NCBI RefSeq assembly: GCF_007970185.1
Contig: NZ_CP042431.1
Coordinates: forward strand, 1,178,001-1,242,000
Direction: 5' to 3'
Origin: Pseudobacter ginsenosidimutans
GTDB taxonomy: Bacteria > Bacteroidota > Bacteroidia > Chitinophagales > Chitinophagaceae
Length of the DNA stretch: 64,000 bases
Shown here piece after piece: positions 52,891-60,990 of the stretch (positions are counted from its first letter, which is position 1; the number at the start of each line of letters is the position of its first letter). The position numbers and the translations under genes were made by a program. The notes under the pieces were generated by a model. That model was given only the letters and a program-made list of their open reading frames with translations, searched no databases and was not told the origin of the DNA.

Positions 52891-53811
52891 TCAAAACATA
52901 CTTATCTGAGAACTACCGGGAGCAGGCTGTATGAATTGTGGCTTCGGAATATGAAGCCCGCTTACAGCCTCCATCCTTCCGGCAAAATATTCCACCATCT
53001 CCGGCGCCATGATCTCTTCCGGCGTATGCATGAAGAACCAGATCTCTTCCAGACCCTGATCCAGCCATCGTTTCAGCCTGTCGGCCCATCTATCCAATCG
53101 AACCGGATCCGTCGGCCCCATACCATGCCCCACATAACGGATGAATGTTTTTGGTAAAGTCAGCTCCATATGCGCACAATCCCTCCTGCCGGATGTATCG
53201 GTGATCACAGCGCCGATCTTCATTTCACGCAATGTATCAAAGAGATGTTTTTTCGGCGCGCCGGTTAGCCAGTCCGGGTGGCGCACTTCCAGGAAGAAGG
53301 TTAGATCAGTAGGCAGAGACTTCAAATAATTGAACAGCTTTTGCTGATTAGCGGGAGAATGTTTTTCGCTCAATTGTAGAAAGATGGGGCCAAGATGCTC
53401 ACCAAAAGCCAGGATACCGCGGAGAAAAGAATCGGTGGGCTCATCTACGTTATTGAAGCCGCTGTAATGACTGATCAGTTGTGGCACTTTCGGACAGAAC
53501 ATGAAATCCCGGCCTTCCGCTTTCGCGGCCCATTTGGCAATGGTTTCCTCGCCGTAGATCTGATAATGCGTTGCGTTGAACTCGATACAATTGAAATGCT
53601 TCACATATTCATCCAGGAAATCCACTTCTTTTGTTCCCTTCGGATAGATCTTATTGATCCATTGTTTGGGCCCACGGGTGGCGCATCCCACATAGAGCAA
53701 CGGCTTCGGAGCCGGCTTACCGGGCAGGACAAGCGCATTCCCGGGAGGATCGGGAGGAAGGCTGAAATCAATGCTATTCACTTCATTTTCAGGAACTTTG
53801 CCAAAATGCAT
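52891..53811 (-). CDS. DUF72 (YecE-like) protein
   Basis: 306 aa from the ATG at 53809-53811; a TTG-started form adds seven residues. TIM-barrel DUF72 motifs: LLYVGCATRGPKQWINKIYPKGTKEVDFLDEYVKHFNCIEFNATHYQ-like N-terminus and YVGHGM near the end. YecE-family function is not settled. It is convergent with umuC, 8 bases apart, and shares the neighbourhood of repair-type genes. Confidence 0.85.
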   Translation of the reverse strand: MHFGKVPENEVNSIDFSLPPDPPGNALVLPGKPAPKPLLYVGCATRGPKQWINKIYPKGTKEVDFLDEYVKHFNCIEFNATHYQIYGEETIAKWAAKAEGRDFMFCPKVPQLISHYSGFNNVDEPTDSFLRGILAFGEHLGPIFLQLSEKHSPANQQKLFNYLKSLPTDLTFFLEVRHPDWLTGAPKKHLFDTLREMKIGAVITDTSGRRDCAHMELTLPKTFIRYVGHGMGPTDPVRLDRWADRLKRWLDQGLEEIWFFMHTPEEIMAPEMVEYFAGRMEAVSGLHIPKPQFIQPAPGSSQISMF

Positions 53812-53917
53812 AGACCATGTTTTCGTTTGCAAAACTAGTAAAACCGGTCATTCCAGATTTTTTTTCTGAATTTTAAAATATCCTGTCGCCAGGCCCGTCT
53901 ACCTTTCTATACAAAGC

Positions 53918-54496
53918 ATGGAAGAGAGCCTGACGATATCAACCATTATGCCGGCTGAACGCAAAAGAAATATAACGCAGGTCATTAATGACTACAGCAA
54001 AAGACTGTTTGGCTTCATCCGTAAACGGGTGAAGAATGAAGCGGATGCGCAGGATATTATGCAGGATGTGTTCTACCAGTTCGTGGGCAATACACAACCC
54101 ATCGAACAATTATCAGGATGGTTGTTCACTGTAGCAAGGAATAAGATAACAGACAGTCAACGTAAACACAAGCCAGCCAATTTCAGCGACCTTTATTCTG
54201 ATGAAGAGCAGGATGATATCGACGGCTTCTCTGAATTGCTGATGGATACCGGTGATGATCCGGAAAAAGAATATCTGCGCACTTTATTCTGGCAGGAACT
54301 GAACACTGCGCTGCAGGAATTGCCGGAAGAGCAGCGGGAGATCTTTATCAAACATGAGCTGGAAGGCGTAAGCTTCAAAGAGCTTTCAGAAGCAACCGGC
54401 GAACCCGTAAACACGCTGATCAGTCGCAAACGCTATGCAGTACTGCACTTGCGTGAAAGGCTGAAAGCGCTTAAAGAAGAACTTTTAAATTATTGA
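53918..54496 (+). CDS. ECF-type RNA polymerase sigma factor
   Basis: 192 aa. Sigma region 2 (YSKRLFGFIRKRVKNEADAQDIMQDVFYQF, about 27-56, then WLFTVARNKITDSQRK) and region 4 (LPEEQREIFIKHELEGVSFKELSEATGEPVNTLISRKRYA) are clear; an acidic linker lies between. The next gene starts 6 bases after the stop and could be its membrane partner. Target regulon unknown. Confidence 0.91.
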   Translation: MEESLTISTIMPAERKRNITQVINDYSKRLFGFIRKRVKNEADAQDIMQDVFYQFVGNTQPIEQLSGWLFTVARNKITDSQRKHKPANFSDLYSDEEQDDIDGFSELLMDTGDDPEKEYLRTLFWQELNTALQELPEEQREIFIKHELEGVSFKELSEATGEPVNTLISRKRYAVLHLRERLKALKEELLNY

Positions 54497-54502
54497 CAGA
54501 AT

Positions 54503-54901
54503 ATGAGACGAAAATCGAAAGTCGGCAAAGTAATAGGAATACTCCTCTGTGTGGTATTGTTTGCCGCATTGTTCACCTTCATCGTGATGAGCTTGTGGAA
54601 TGCGATCCTTCCCGCAGTGATCGGAGTGAAAGCCATCACATTCTGGCAGGCGCTCGGTATCCTCATCCTTTCCAAGATCCTCTTCGGCGGATTTGGCGGC
54701 GGCCACAAATGGAAAGAGCGCGGCGGTCAACGCTGGAAAGAAAGAATGATGAGCAAGTGGGGTAATATGACCGAAGAAGAAAAAGAACAATTCAAGAACT
54801 CCTGGGAAGCCAGGTGCGGCAGACCCTGGAGACGCCCATTCGGCGGCCAGCGCTTTGAAGAGAAGAAGCCCGAAGACAGCCGCGAAGCTGGTGCCGAATA
54901 A
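54503..54901 (+). CDS. Small membrane protein downstream of the ECF sigma factor
   Basis: 132 aa. Two hydrophobic helices (about 9-32 and 40-62) precede a charged, Gly/Arg/Trp-rich cytoplasm-like tail (GGFGGGHKWKERGGQRWKER) that includes an EEEKEQFKNSWEARCGR segment. Coupling to the sigma gene suggests an anti-sigma or stress-response role, but no known anti-sigma domain is visible. Confidence 0.7.
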   Translation: MRRKSKVGKVIGILLCVVLFAALFTFIVMSLWNAILPAVIGVKAITFWQALGILILSKILFGGFGGGHKWKERGGQRWKERMMSKWGNMTEEEKEQFKNSWEARCGRPWRRPFGGQRFEEKKPEDSREAGAE

Positions 54902-54927
54902 ATCTTCAATCCCCAAAAAACCATATT

Positions 54928-55143
54928 ATGGAAGTGCTGGTGTTCAAAACAAGTGTCCAAAACAAGAACAATGTTCAATCGGTCAGTGCGGCCCTGGATG
55001 CATTAACCGGTGTTCTGAAATGGAACTTCGATCTGCAGGATGCAGACAATATCCTTCGCGTTGTAGCCAATGATGTATCGCCCCGGAAAGTGGAGCTGAC
55101 GCTACATTACGCAGGATTCACCTGTGAGGAATTACCTGATTGA
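54928..55143 (+). CDS. HMA-like (copper-chaperone-fold) protein without the CxxC motif
   Basis: 71 aa with the beta-alpha-beta-beta-alpha-beta pattern of heavy-metal-associated domains (MEVLVFKTSV, helix ALDALTGV, LKWNFDLQD, RVVAN, helix VELTLHYAGFTCEEL). The metal-binding CxxC normally near residue 10 is replaced by VQNK; only one Cys remains near the C-terminus. A non-metal or protein-interaction role is likely. It is the third gene of the sigma operon. Confidence 0.7.
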   Translation: MEVLVFKTSVQNKNNVQSVSAALDALTGVLKWNFDLQDADNILRVVANDVSPRKVELTLHYAGFTCEELPD

Positions 55144-55165
55144 GACGCAGGAAAGCACTCTACTC

Positions 55166-55190
55166 AATGCAATGCCAGGCGCATTGCATT
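55166..55190 (+). terminator. Hairpin after the HMA-like gene (probable terminator)
   Basis: A perfect 10-base stem AATGCAATGC/GCATTGCATT (55166-55175 and 55181-55190) with a 5-base loop, followed by TTTTG on the plus strand. It separates convergent genes and may serve both directions; the T-tract is short. Confidence 0.55.
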
Positions 55191-55204
55191 TTGCTGTTGA
55201 AACA

Positions 55205-56590
55205 CTATCGCAGTTGCGGCATACTGATCCCCGTGATCTTCCTGTAAATATCCACTGCAAATAAATCAGTCATACCGGAAATGAAATCCACCACCGACTG
55301 AATATCGTAATACAATTTTTCTGGCTCGCCCGTTACTACAAACTGAGGAGAGATCAACTGTAATACTTTTTTCGCCTTCGCAGATTTCTGTTCAATGATC
55401 GCCTCAAAGAATTCTTTCAGCAATCCACCAATCACATTATAGCCGGCAATTTCTATTTCCACCACCGAGCGATGATTGTAGATATGCTTCACGGAATAAT
55501 CATCGATATGTTTGATGAGCGATAATTCATCATCGCTCAGATAATCGATCAAACTCTTTTCCAGGCTGCCTTCCAGCAGTTCTTTCTCGCGTTCCATGAA
55601 CACCTGACAAATGCGGTTGATCAGCAGGTTGATCAGTCTTGCGCGGAGGAAGCTCACTTTCTGATTATCGTCTTTGATCTTCTTCAGAGAGCTTTCCACT
55701 TTTTCCTTCGATTCATATCCTTCTCTGGCATCGAAGAAAGAGAGGAAGAGTTCTTTGATGGTATCGAGAGAAATGATGTTGAGGCGGTGTGCATCCTCAA
55801 AATCGATGATACGGTAACAGATATCGTCGGCAGCTTCCACGATATACACGAAGGGATGTCGCGCATATACATTGGCGTTATCTGCTCTCTGCGGGATCTG
55901 CAGAGCAGTTGCAATCTGCTTATAGGTTTCGATCTCGGAATCGAAGAAACCGGATTTCTTGGTAATGAGCTGTTGCTTGTTGAATCCGTTCAAAGAATCA
56001 GCAGGATACTTGATGATGCTGGCCAGTGTGGCATAAGTAAGCCTGAAGCCACCGGGCGCATCTTCATTGAAATGATGCGTGAGCGTTCTGAACGCATTGG
56101 CATTGCCTTCAAAGAATAAGAAATCCCTTTGCTGATTGGGTGTGAGAAAGGCTTCAAACTTTCTTTTCGCATCTCCTTCCAGATCGCGGAAAAAAGTGCG
56201 GATGGCATCTTCGCCGGAATGGCCGAAAGGAGGATTGCCGATATCGTGTGCGAGACAGCCGGCGGCGATCACGGCCGACAATTCATATTTGTAGAATTCG
56301 CGGAAATCTTCGCTGTTACCTGGATACTTATCTGCAATAGCATCGCCAACAGCCTTTCCCAGGGAACGCCCTACTGACGCCACTTCCAGGCTATGCGTGA
56401 GTCGATTGTGAACAAACACGGGACCGGGCAGGGGAAATACCTGCGTTTTGTTTTGCAATCTCCTGAAAGCGGATGAAAAGATGATACGGTCATAATCGCG
56501 CAGGAAGGAAGTTCGTACGGCATCGTTGTTGCCGGAAGATTTGTTCTCTGATCCTGTACGTTTATTGCTGTAAAGGGTTTCCCATTTCAT
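55205..56590 (-). CDS. dgt: Deoxyguanosinetriphosphate triphosphohydrolase (dGTPase)
   Basis: 461 aa HD-superfamily enzyme. N-terminal signature FSSAFRRLQNKTQVFPLPG, first His in HNRLTHSLEVASVGR, HD pair in CLAHDIGNPPFGHSGED, and Tyr/Asp motifs in the middle (EAADDICYRIIDFED). It hydrolyses dGTP to deoxyguanosine and triphosphate. It starts 29 bases after the helicase stop, so the two may be co-transcribed. Confidence 0.93.
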   Translation of the reverse strand: MKWETLYSNKRTGSENKSSGNNDAVRTSFLRDYDRIIFSSAFRRLQNKTQVFPLPGPVFVHNRLTHSLEVASVGRSLGKAVGDAIADKYPGNSEDFREFYKYELSAVIAAGCLAHDIGNPPFGHSGEDAIRTFFRDLEGDAKRKFEAFLTPNQQRDFLFFEGNANAFRTLTHHFNEDAPGGFRLTYATLASIIKYPADSLNGFNKQQLITKKSGFFDSEIETYKQIATALQIPQRADNANVYARHPFVYIVEAADDICYRIIDFEDAHRLNIISLDTIKELFLSFFDAREGYESKEKVESSLKKIKDDNQKVSFLRARLINLLINRICQVFMEREKELLEGSLEKSLIDYLSDDELSLIKHIDDYSVKHIYNHRSVVEIEIAGYNVIGGLLKEFFEAIIEQKSAKAKKVLQLISPQFVVTGEPEKLYYDIQSVVDFISGMTDLFAVDIYRKITGISMPQLR

Positions 56591-56619
56591 GTATCGGAAA
56601 GGCGTATGATGTTCTGGAA

Positions 56620-57948
56620 CTATTGTTTGGGCTGTTGCGGTCGCGGACTTTTATTGGATGCATGCTGATGCTGACCGCCGCCGCCCTGGCGATTACCTCC
56701 GCCATTACGATTGCCACCGCCACCACCTTTGCGATTGTTGTTACCGCCACGCCATTTGCCGCCACCTCCGCCTCCGCCGCCATTTCTCTTTTTATTGCGC
56801 GGGCGGTAATCCGGTGTTGGTCCCAGTTCTGCCGGCACCATTCCTTTGTTCACGGTACGGCCGATCAGTTCCTCGATAGCAGCAAAACGGTTCTGTTCCT
56901 TTTCACTGATGAAGGTTATGGCTGCACCATCGGATTCTGCACGGGCAGTACGACCGATGCGATGCACATAATCTTCACCATCATGAGGAACATCGTAATT
57001 GATCACGAGGTCGATATTATCGATATGGATACCACGGCTAAGTATATCCGTAGCTACCAGTATGGGGATCCGACCGCTGGTGAATTGCATCAGCACATCT
57101 TCGCGGGCAGCCTGTTCCAGGTCCGAGTGGATCTCGGATGCGGGGAGTTTAGCGCGGCGAAGATCGCGGGTGAGATTCTTTACATTCTGCTTGCTGGAGC
57201 AGAAGATCAGGATCATTCTGCAATTGGTATGCTGCAGCAGATGCAGTAGCAGCGCAGGTTTCTGAGGCTCATATACTACAAATGCCTCCTGCACGATCTT
57301 ATCCGGAGGACGAGAAATAGCGATGTTCACTTCTTCCGGGTTATGCAGGATTTTTCTTGCGAGCGAGCGGATCTTCTCGGGCATGGTAGCAGAGAAAAGC
57401 AGTGTTTGCCTTTTCTCTGGCAGCTTGCCGATAATGCGCATGATATCGTCATGGAATCCCATGTCCAGCATGCGATCGGCCTCGTCCAGCACCAGGAATT
57501 GCAGTCCATCCAGTTTTGCATAGCCCATGTTCAGGTGAGCGATCATTCTTCCGGGCGTGCAGATCACCAGGTCAACTCCTTTTGAGAGGGCCATCTTTTC
57601 ATTCGAAAAGTTATTACCATCGTTACCGCCATAGATGGCGATGGAACTGATATTGGTGAAATAGCTCATGCCTTCCAGATTTTGTGAGATCTGAATGGCA
57701 AGTTCGCGTGTAGGAACGATCACGATGGCATTTACCTGGCCGTCGTTACTATGCTGTAATAATCTTTGTATGATGGGAAGCAGGAATGCTGCAGTTTTGC
57801 CTGTTCCGGTCTGAGCAGAAGCAATAAGGTCGTGACCTTTCAGAATGATGGGGATTACTTTCTCCTGGATGGGAGTTGCCTCTTCATAACCGGTTGCCTC
57901 GATACTTTCAATCAGACTGTCGTCTAAACCAAACTCTGTAAACTTCAA
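56620..57948 (-). CDS. DEAD-box RNA helicase (RhlE-like)
   Basis: 442 aa with Q motif (GYEEATPIQ), Walker A (SAQTGTGKT), PTRELA, DEAD (LDEADRMLD), SAT (FSATMP) and HRIGRTAR. The tail from about 385 is Gly/Asn/Arg-rich (GGGGGGGGKWRGG), typical of RhlE-type RNA-binding tails. The in-frame start is TTG at 57946-57948; no ATG precedes the conserved MKFTEFGL-like N-terminus. Confidence 0.93.
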   Translation of the reverse strand: MKFTEFGLDDSLIESIEATGYEEATPIQEKVIPIILKGHDLIASAQTGTGKTAAFLLPIIQRLLQHSNDGQVNAIVIVPTRELAIQISQNLEGMSYFTNISSIAIYGGNDGNNFSNEKMALSKGVDLVICTPGRMIAHLNMGYAKLDGLQFLVLDEADRMLDMGFHDDIMRIIGKLPEKRQTLLFSATMPEKIRSLARKILHNPEEVNIAISRPPDKIVQEAFVVYEPQKPALLLHLLQHTNCRMILIFCSSKQNVKNLTRDLRRAKLPASEIHSDLEQAAREDVLMQFTSGRIPILVATDILSRGIHIDNIDLVINYDVPHDGEDYVHRIGRTARAESDGAAITFISEKEQNRFAAIEELIGRTVNKGMVPAELGPTPDYRPRNKKRNGGGGGGGGKWRGGNNNRKGGGGGNRNGGGNRQGGGGQHQHASNKSPRPQQPKQ

Positions 57949-58137
57949 CTTATTAGCGTTAGGTGAATAAAGTCAATTCTGCATAAAGATACATAATTGC
58001 CGCATCATGGCTGTAGGTGGTGGCTTACAGCCGTTTCTAGGGTGTTTGGGTAGGGAATCAGGTTCGGTACAATCGCTGGCCAGACAGGGCCAATGCCTGC
58101 CACTGGTGGGACTGGGAGTGGCTGGCAGCTCTCAAAT

Positions 58138-58166
58138 AAAAGGCCGTCCCGCATGGGACAGCCTTC
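58138..58166 (-). terminator. Rho-independent terminator of the receptor gene
   Basis: AAGGC-C-GTCCC (58140-58150) pairs with GGGAC-A-GCCTT (58155-58165) around a GCAT loop. On the minus strand the hairpin is followed by TTTTATTT. It lies about 40 bases after the receptor stop codon. Confidence 0.75.
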
Positions 58167-58204
58167 CTTTTACACATTTTAATATGACGAAACTAACAAA
58201 AACC

Positions 58205-60676
58205 TTATTGCTGGCCGCCTCCGAGACCACCGCCCTGTGTAGTTACACGCTTATTCTCATCTTCCAGACCACCTTTACGCTGGCGTGCAGCTTTCACGGT
58301 ATTGCTGCCGAAGCGGTAAGTGAAGTTCAGTTTCAACTGACGGCTTTCCCAGCTTCCCCAGGCAGTAGTGGTTTGTCCTGCATAGCTCGGACTGGTCCCT
58401 CTCCACTTCATCGTTTTGAAGATATCACTTACAGAAGCTTTCACAGTACCTTTTCCTTTCAGAACGGTTTTGAGCAGACCCGCATCGATACTCCACATCT
58501 CTCCGCTCTTGAATACACCCTGCCAGATGGATGGTGAAATGTAGAGGCCAGTCAGCTCACCTGTCCAACCTTTTCCTAAACGAAAAGTATTTTGTGCAAA
58601 GCCGGTCAATGCCCATGCATCGAGATCGATCTTCTTGCCTTCGCCCATGTTCGCCTTGTATTTGGAGTAGTTACCATTCACATTGGCAAATACAGTATAC
58701 CATTTATAGGTGAAAGGATAACTGATGTTCAGGCTTACCACATCCTGTGTAGCCAGGTTTTCCTTCATCATGAAACTCTTGCTGGTTTCGATGGTATCGA
58801 TGGGAGAACCAAATACGTCACTGATATGGCTATAATTCAAAGTAGCGGTGAGCGTGTATTTGTAGATATAGGTCATGCCTATGCTATTGGTATATTGAGG
58901 ACGCAGCTGTGTATTACCCTTCATGTAATTGTACTCATCGATCTTGAACTCGAAAGGATTCAGGTCCTGGTAAGCGGGGCGGTCGATACGCCTGCTGTAC
59001 GTGAAGGTCCACTGGCTCATCGGGTTCTTGTTGAAGGTAAGCGATGCACTGGGGAAGAAGTCTGTGTAGTCGCGTGTGAAAGAGGAGTCGTAAGGTTTGA
59101 ACACACCTGATCCCTCATCCAGTTTTCTTCCAATGCTTCTGCCTTCAGAATGCGTGTTCTCCATCCTCAGACCTGCCTGGAAAAGTATGCCACCCTTGAA
59201 TTGCCTGTTGTAATTCACGTAAAGGGCATTTACATTTTCCTTATAGTTGAAATTGTTGCTGCGGGCAGAATCAAGATGTTTGGCGCTGGAGATTACGTCG
59301 TACCTGCGGAAATCATTTTTCGTTTCTACAATAGAACCTTTGCCACCCACGCCCAGTCTTCCTTTCAGGAAATCCTGCTCATAATCGATCTTCAATGTAT
59401 AGATATCGATATCAGTGGGCGCCACCATATTGTAAATGGCGTTATAGGTAGGCACTCCTTCGGGCGTCAAATAATAGTTCGGCTGGAACTGGTCACTGGT
59501 AATACGATACAAGCCATAGTCAGCATCGATATTGAGCTCGCGTTTGGCCGTATCGGCATAACGGTAGTTCAGGTTGAAATTTGCATTGTCTCTTTTTCCA
59601 TCTGTGGTGTTAGCAACATCCAGCAATTTCACCGGCTCTTTGACGGATGCATCAGTGATCACGGTGCGGCCGGGATTACGGAGACCGTAATCACTCAGTG
59701 CGCCATTCACCATTACGCCAATAGTGCTTGTTCTGCCCAGTGAATAATCCATACCAACTTTGAAAGTATGGGATTCGTTGCGGCTGAACATTTTGGAGTG
59801 CTGTTCAAATGTTGTGTCTTCCTGGGCTCTGTAAAGATTGAACGGACTTTCGTTCTTGTTCTTATTGTAATTATAGTTACCAAAGAGGTTGATATTCCTG
59901 TCCCGGTGGTTCAGCGAAAATCCTCCATTATATTTTGGATATACACCCTGATTGTATCCCGCCGTTACAGAACCGTTGGTGCCATATGCCTTGTTCTTTT
60001 TCAATTTGATATTGATGATACCGGCATTACCTGCTGCTTCATATTTGGCAGAGGGATTGGTGATGATCTCGATGGATTCTACAGAGGACGACTGCAATGT
60101 TCTGAGGTAGTCGGCCAGCTCTTTTCCGGCCAGCGGTGTTGGACGTCCATCTACATATACCTGTAATCCGCTCTTTCCACTGAGACTGAGGTTATCATCT
60201 TTATCGATCATAACTCCCGGTGCTTTGCGCAGCAATTCAAATGCATCCTGGCCTACCGCATTCACACTGCTCTCCACATTCAGGATCATTTTATCTGCAC
60301 GCACTTCCAGCACTGGTTTACGGGCGGTCACTACAGCTTCCTTCAGGTTGCCGGTAACTTTATTCAGCACGATGTCCGGTGCATTTACATCCCCCGCCCC
60401 GCTCACTTCAAATTTTGCGCTGTTCTGTGTTGTATGACCAACGAAAGTGGCATTCAGGAAGTAAGTGCCGGCAGGAATGCTTTCAAATGAATAATTCCCT
60501 GTTGCATCGGTTACGCTCAATTTGGCAACAGAGGAATCTTTTATCTTCTTTAATAATATGGTGGCTCCGGCAAGGGATTTGCCCTGATCGTCTTTCACAG
60601 TTCCTTTGATTTGCTGCGCCTGTGCGAAGGCTGATAAGGAAAGCACAATGATCGCAGTCAATAGTAGCGTTCTCAT
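58205..60676 (-). CDS. Outer-membrane beta-barrel receptor (TonB-dependent receptor-like, CarboxypepD_reg N-terminus)
   Basis: 823 aa. Signal peptide (LLLTAIIVLSLSAFAQAQ), CarboxypepD_reg-like domain (about 22-105, IKGTVKDDQGKSLAGATILL), plug domain (about 115-225, with LRKAPGVMIDKDDNLSLSGKSGLQVYVDGRP), then a large barrel. Resembles the outer-membrane beta-barrel family 3 of Bacteroidota rather than a SusC; no SusD gene is adjacent. Substrate unknown. A TACTTTTG -7-like element lies upstream (60703-60710). Confidence 0.88.
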   Translation of the reverse strand: MRTLLLTAIIVLSLSAFAQAQQIKGTVKDDQGKSLAGATILLKKIKDSSVAKLSVTDATGNYSFESIPAGTYFLNATFVGHTTQNSAKFEVSGAGDVNAPDIVLNKVTGNLKEAVVTARKPVLEVRADKMILNVESSVNAVGQDAFELLRKAPGVMIDKDDNLSLSGKSGLQVYVDGRPTPLAGKELADYLRTLQSSSVESIEIITNPSAKYEAAGNAGIINIKLKKNKAYGTNGSVTAGYNQGVYPKYNGGFSLNHRDRNINLFGNYNYNKNKNESPFNLYRAQEDTTFEQHSKMFSRNESHTFKVGMDYSLGRTSTIGVMVNGALSDYGLRNPGRTVITDASVKEPVKLLDVANTTDGKRDNANFNLNYRYADTAKRELNIDADYGLYRITSDQFQPNYYLTPEGVPTYNAIYNMVAPTDIDIYTLKIDYEQDFLKGRLGVGGKGSIVETKNDFRRYDVISSAKHLDSARSNNFNYKENVNALYVNYNRQFKGGILFQAGLRMENTHSEGRSIGRKLDEGSGVFKPYDSSFTRDYTDFFPSASLTFNKNPMSQWTFTYSRRIDRPAYQDLNPFEFKIDEYNYMKGNTQLRPQYTNSIGMTYIYKYTLTATLNYSHISDVFGSPIDTIETSKSFMMKENLATQDVVSLNISYPFTYKWYTVFANVNGNYSKYKANMGEGKKIDLDAWALTGFAQNTFRLGKGWTGELTGLYISPSIWQGVFKSGEMWSIDAGLLKTVLKGKGTVKASVSDIFKTMKWRGTSPSYAGQTTTAWGSWESRQLKLNFTYRFGSNTVKAARQRKGGLEDENKRVTTQGGGLGGGQQ

Positions 60677-60702
60677 GAATTGATTGTTTCTAATTTAGTC
60701 GA

Positions 60703-60710
60703 CAAAAGTA
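60703..60710 (-). promoter_or_regulatory. Candidate -7 element of the receptor gene
   Basis: TACTTTTG on the minus strand matches TAnnTTTG, 27 bases before the receptor ATG. No good -33 match at the normal distance. The rest of the 60677-60936 gap shows no gene. Confidence 0.4.
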
Positions 60711-60936
60711 CTCGGATGTTACAGGCAAGTTTCCTGTGCTACACCAACGGCAAATGATCCTTACCAGTGGCTACGCATAGAGAATAAATATTGCACGCGC
60801 AACTATTCAACAGAAATTTCACCGATTTGTTTATCGTCGTAACATTGACGGGTACTGTGTTTGCTGCCGCAAAAGAGCATATACCGGTAATCATTAACCG
60901 AAATAACAACTGTTAGCATTCAGCAACAAAAACAAG

Positions 60937-60966
60937 AAGGGCAGGAACTTATACCGTCCTGCCCTT
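60937..60966 (-). terminator. Rho-independent terminator of the mutase gene
   Basis: A perfect 10-base stem AAGGGCAGGA/TCCTGCCCTT (60937-60946 with 60957-60966) and 10-base loop. On the minus strand it is followed by CTTGTTTTTG. It lies 25 bases after the mutase stop. Confidence 0.8.
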
Positions 60967-60990
60967 AGGATATTTTCAGTAAAAACCAGC

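Noticed and set aside
57949-58137. Riboswitch or sRNA in the gap between receptor and helicase genes
   Set aside because: GC-rich short repeats are visible but no known consensus; the only supported element is the terminator at 58138-58166.
58007-58537. 176-codon plus-strand ORF overlapping the receptor gene end
   Set aside because: More than half is antisense to the well-supported receptor, and it runs across that gene's terminator.
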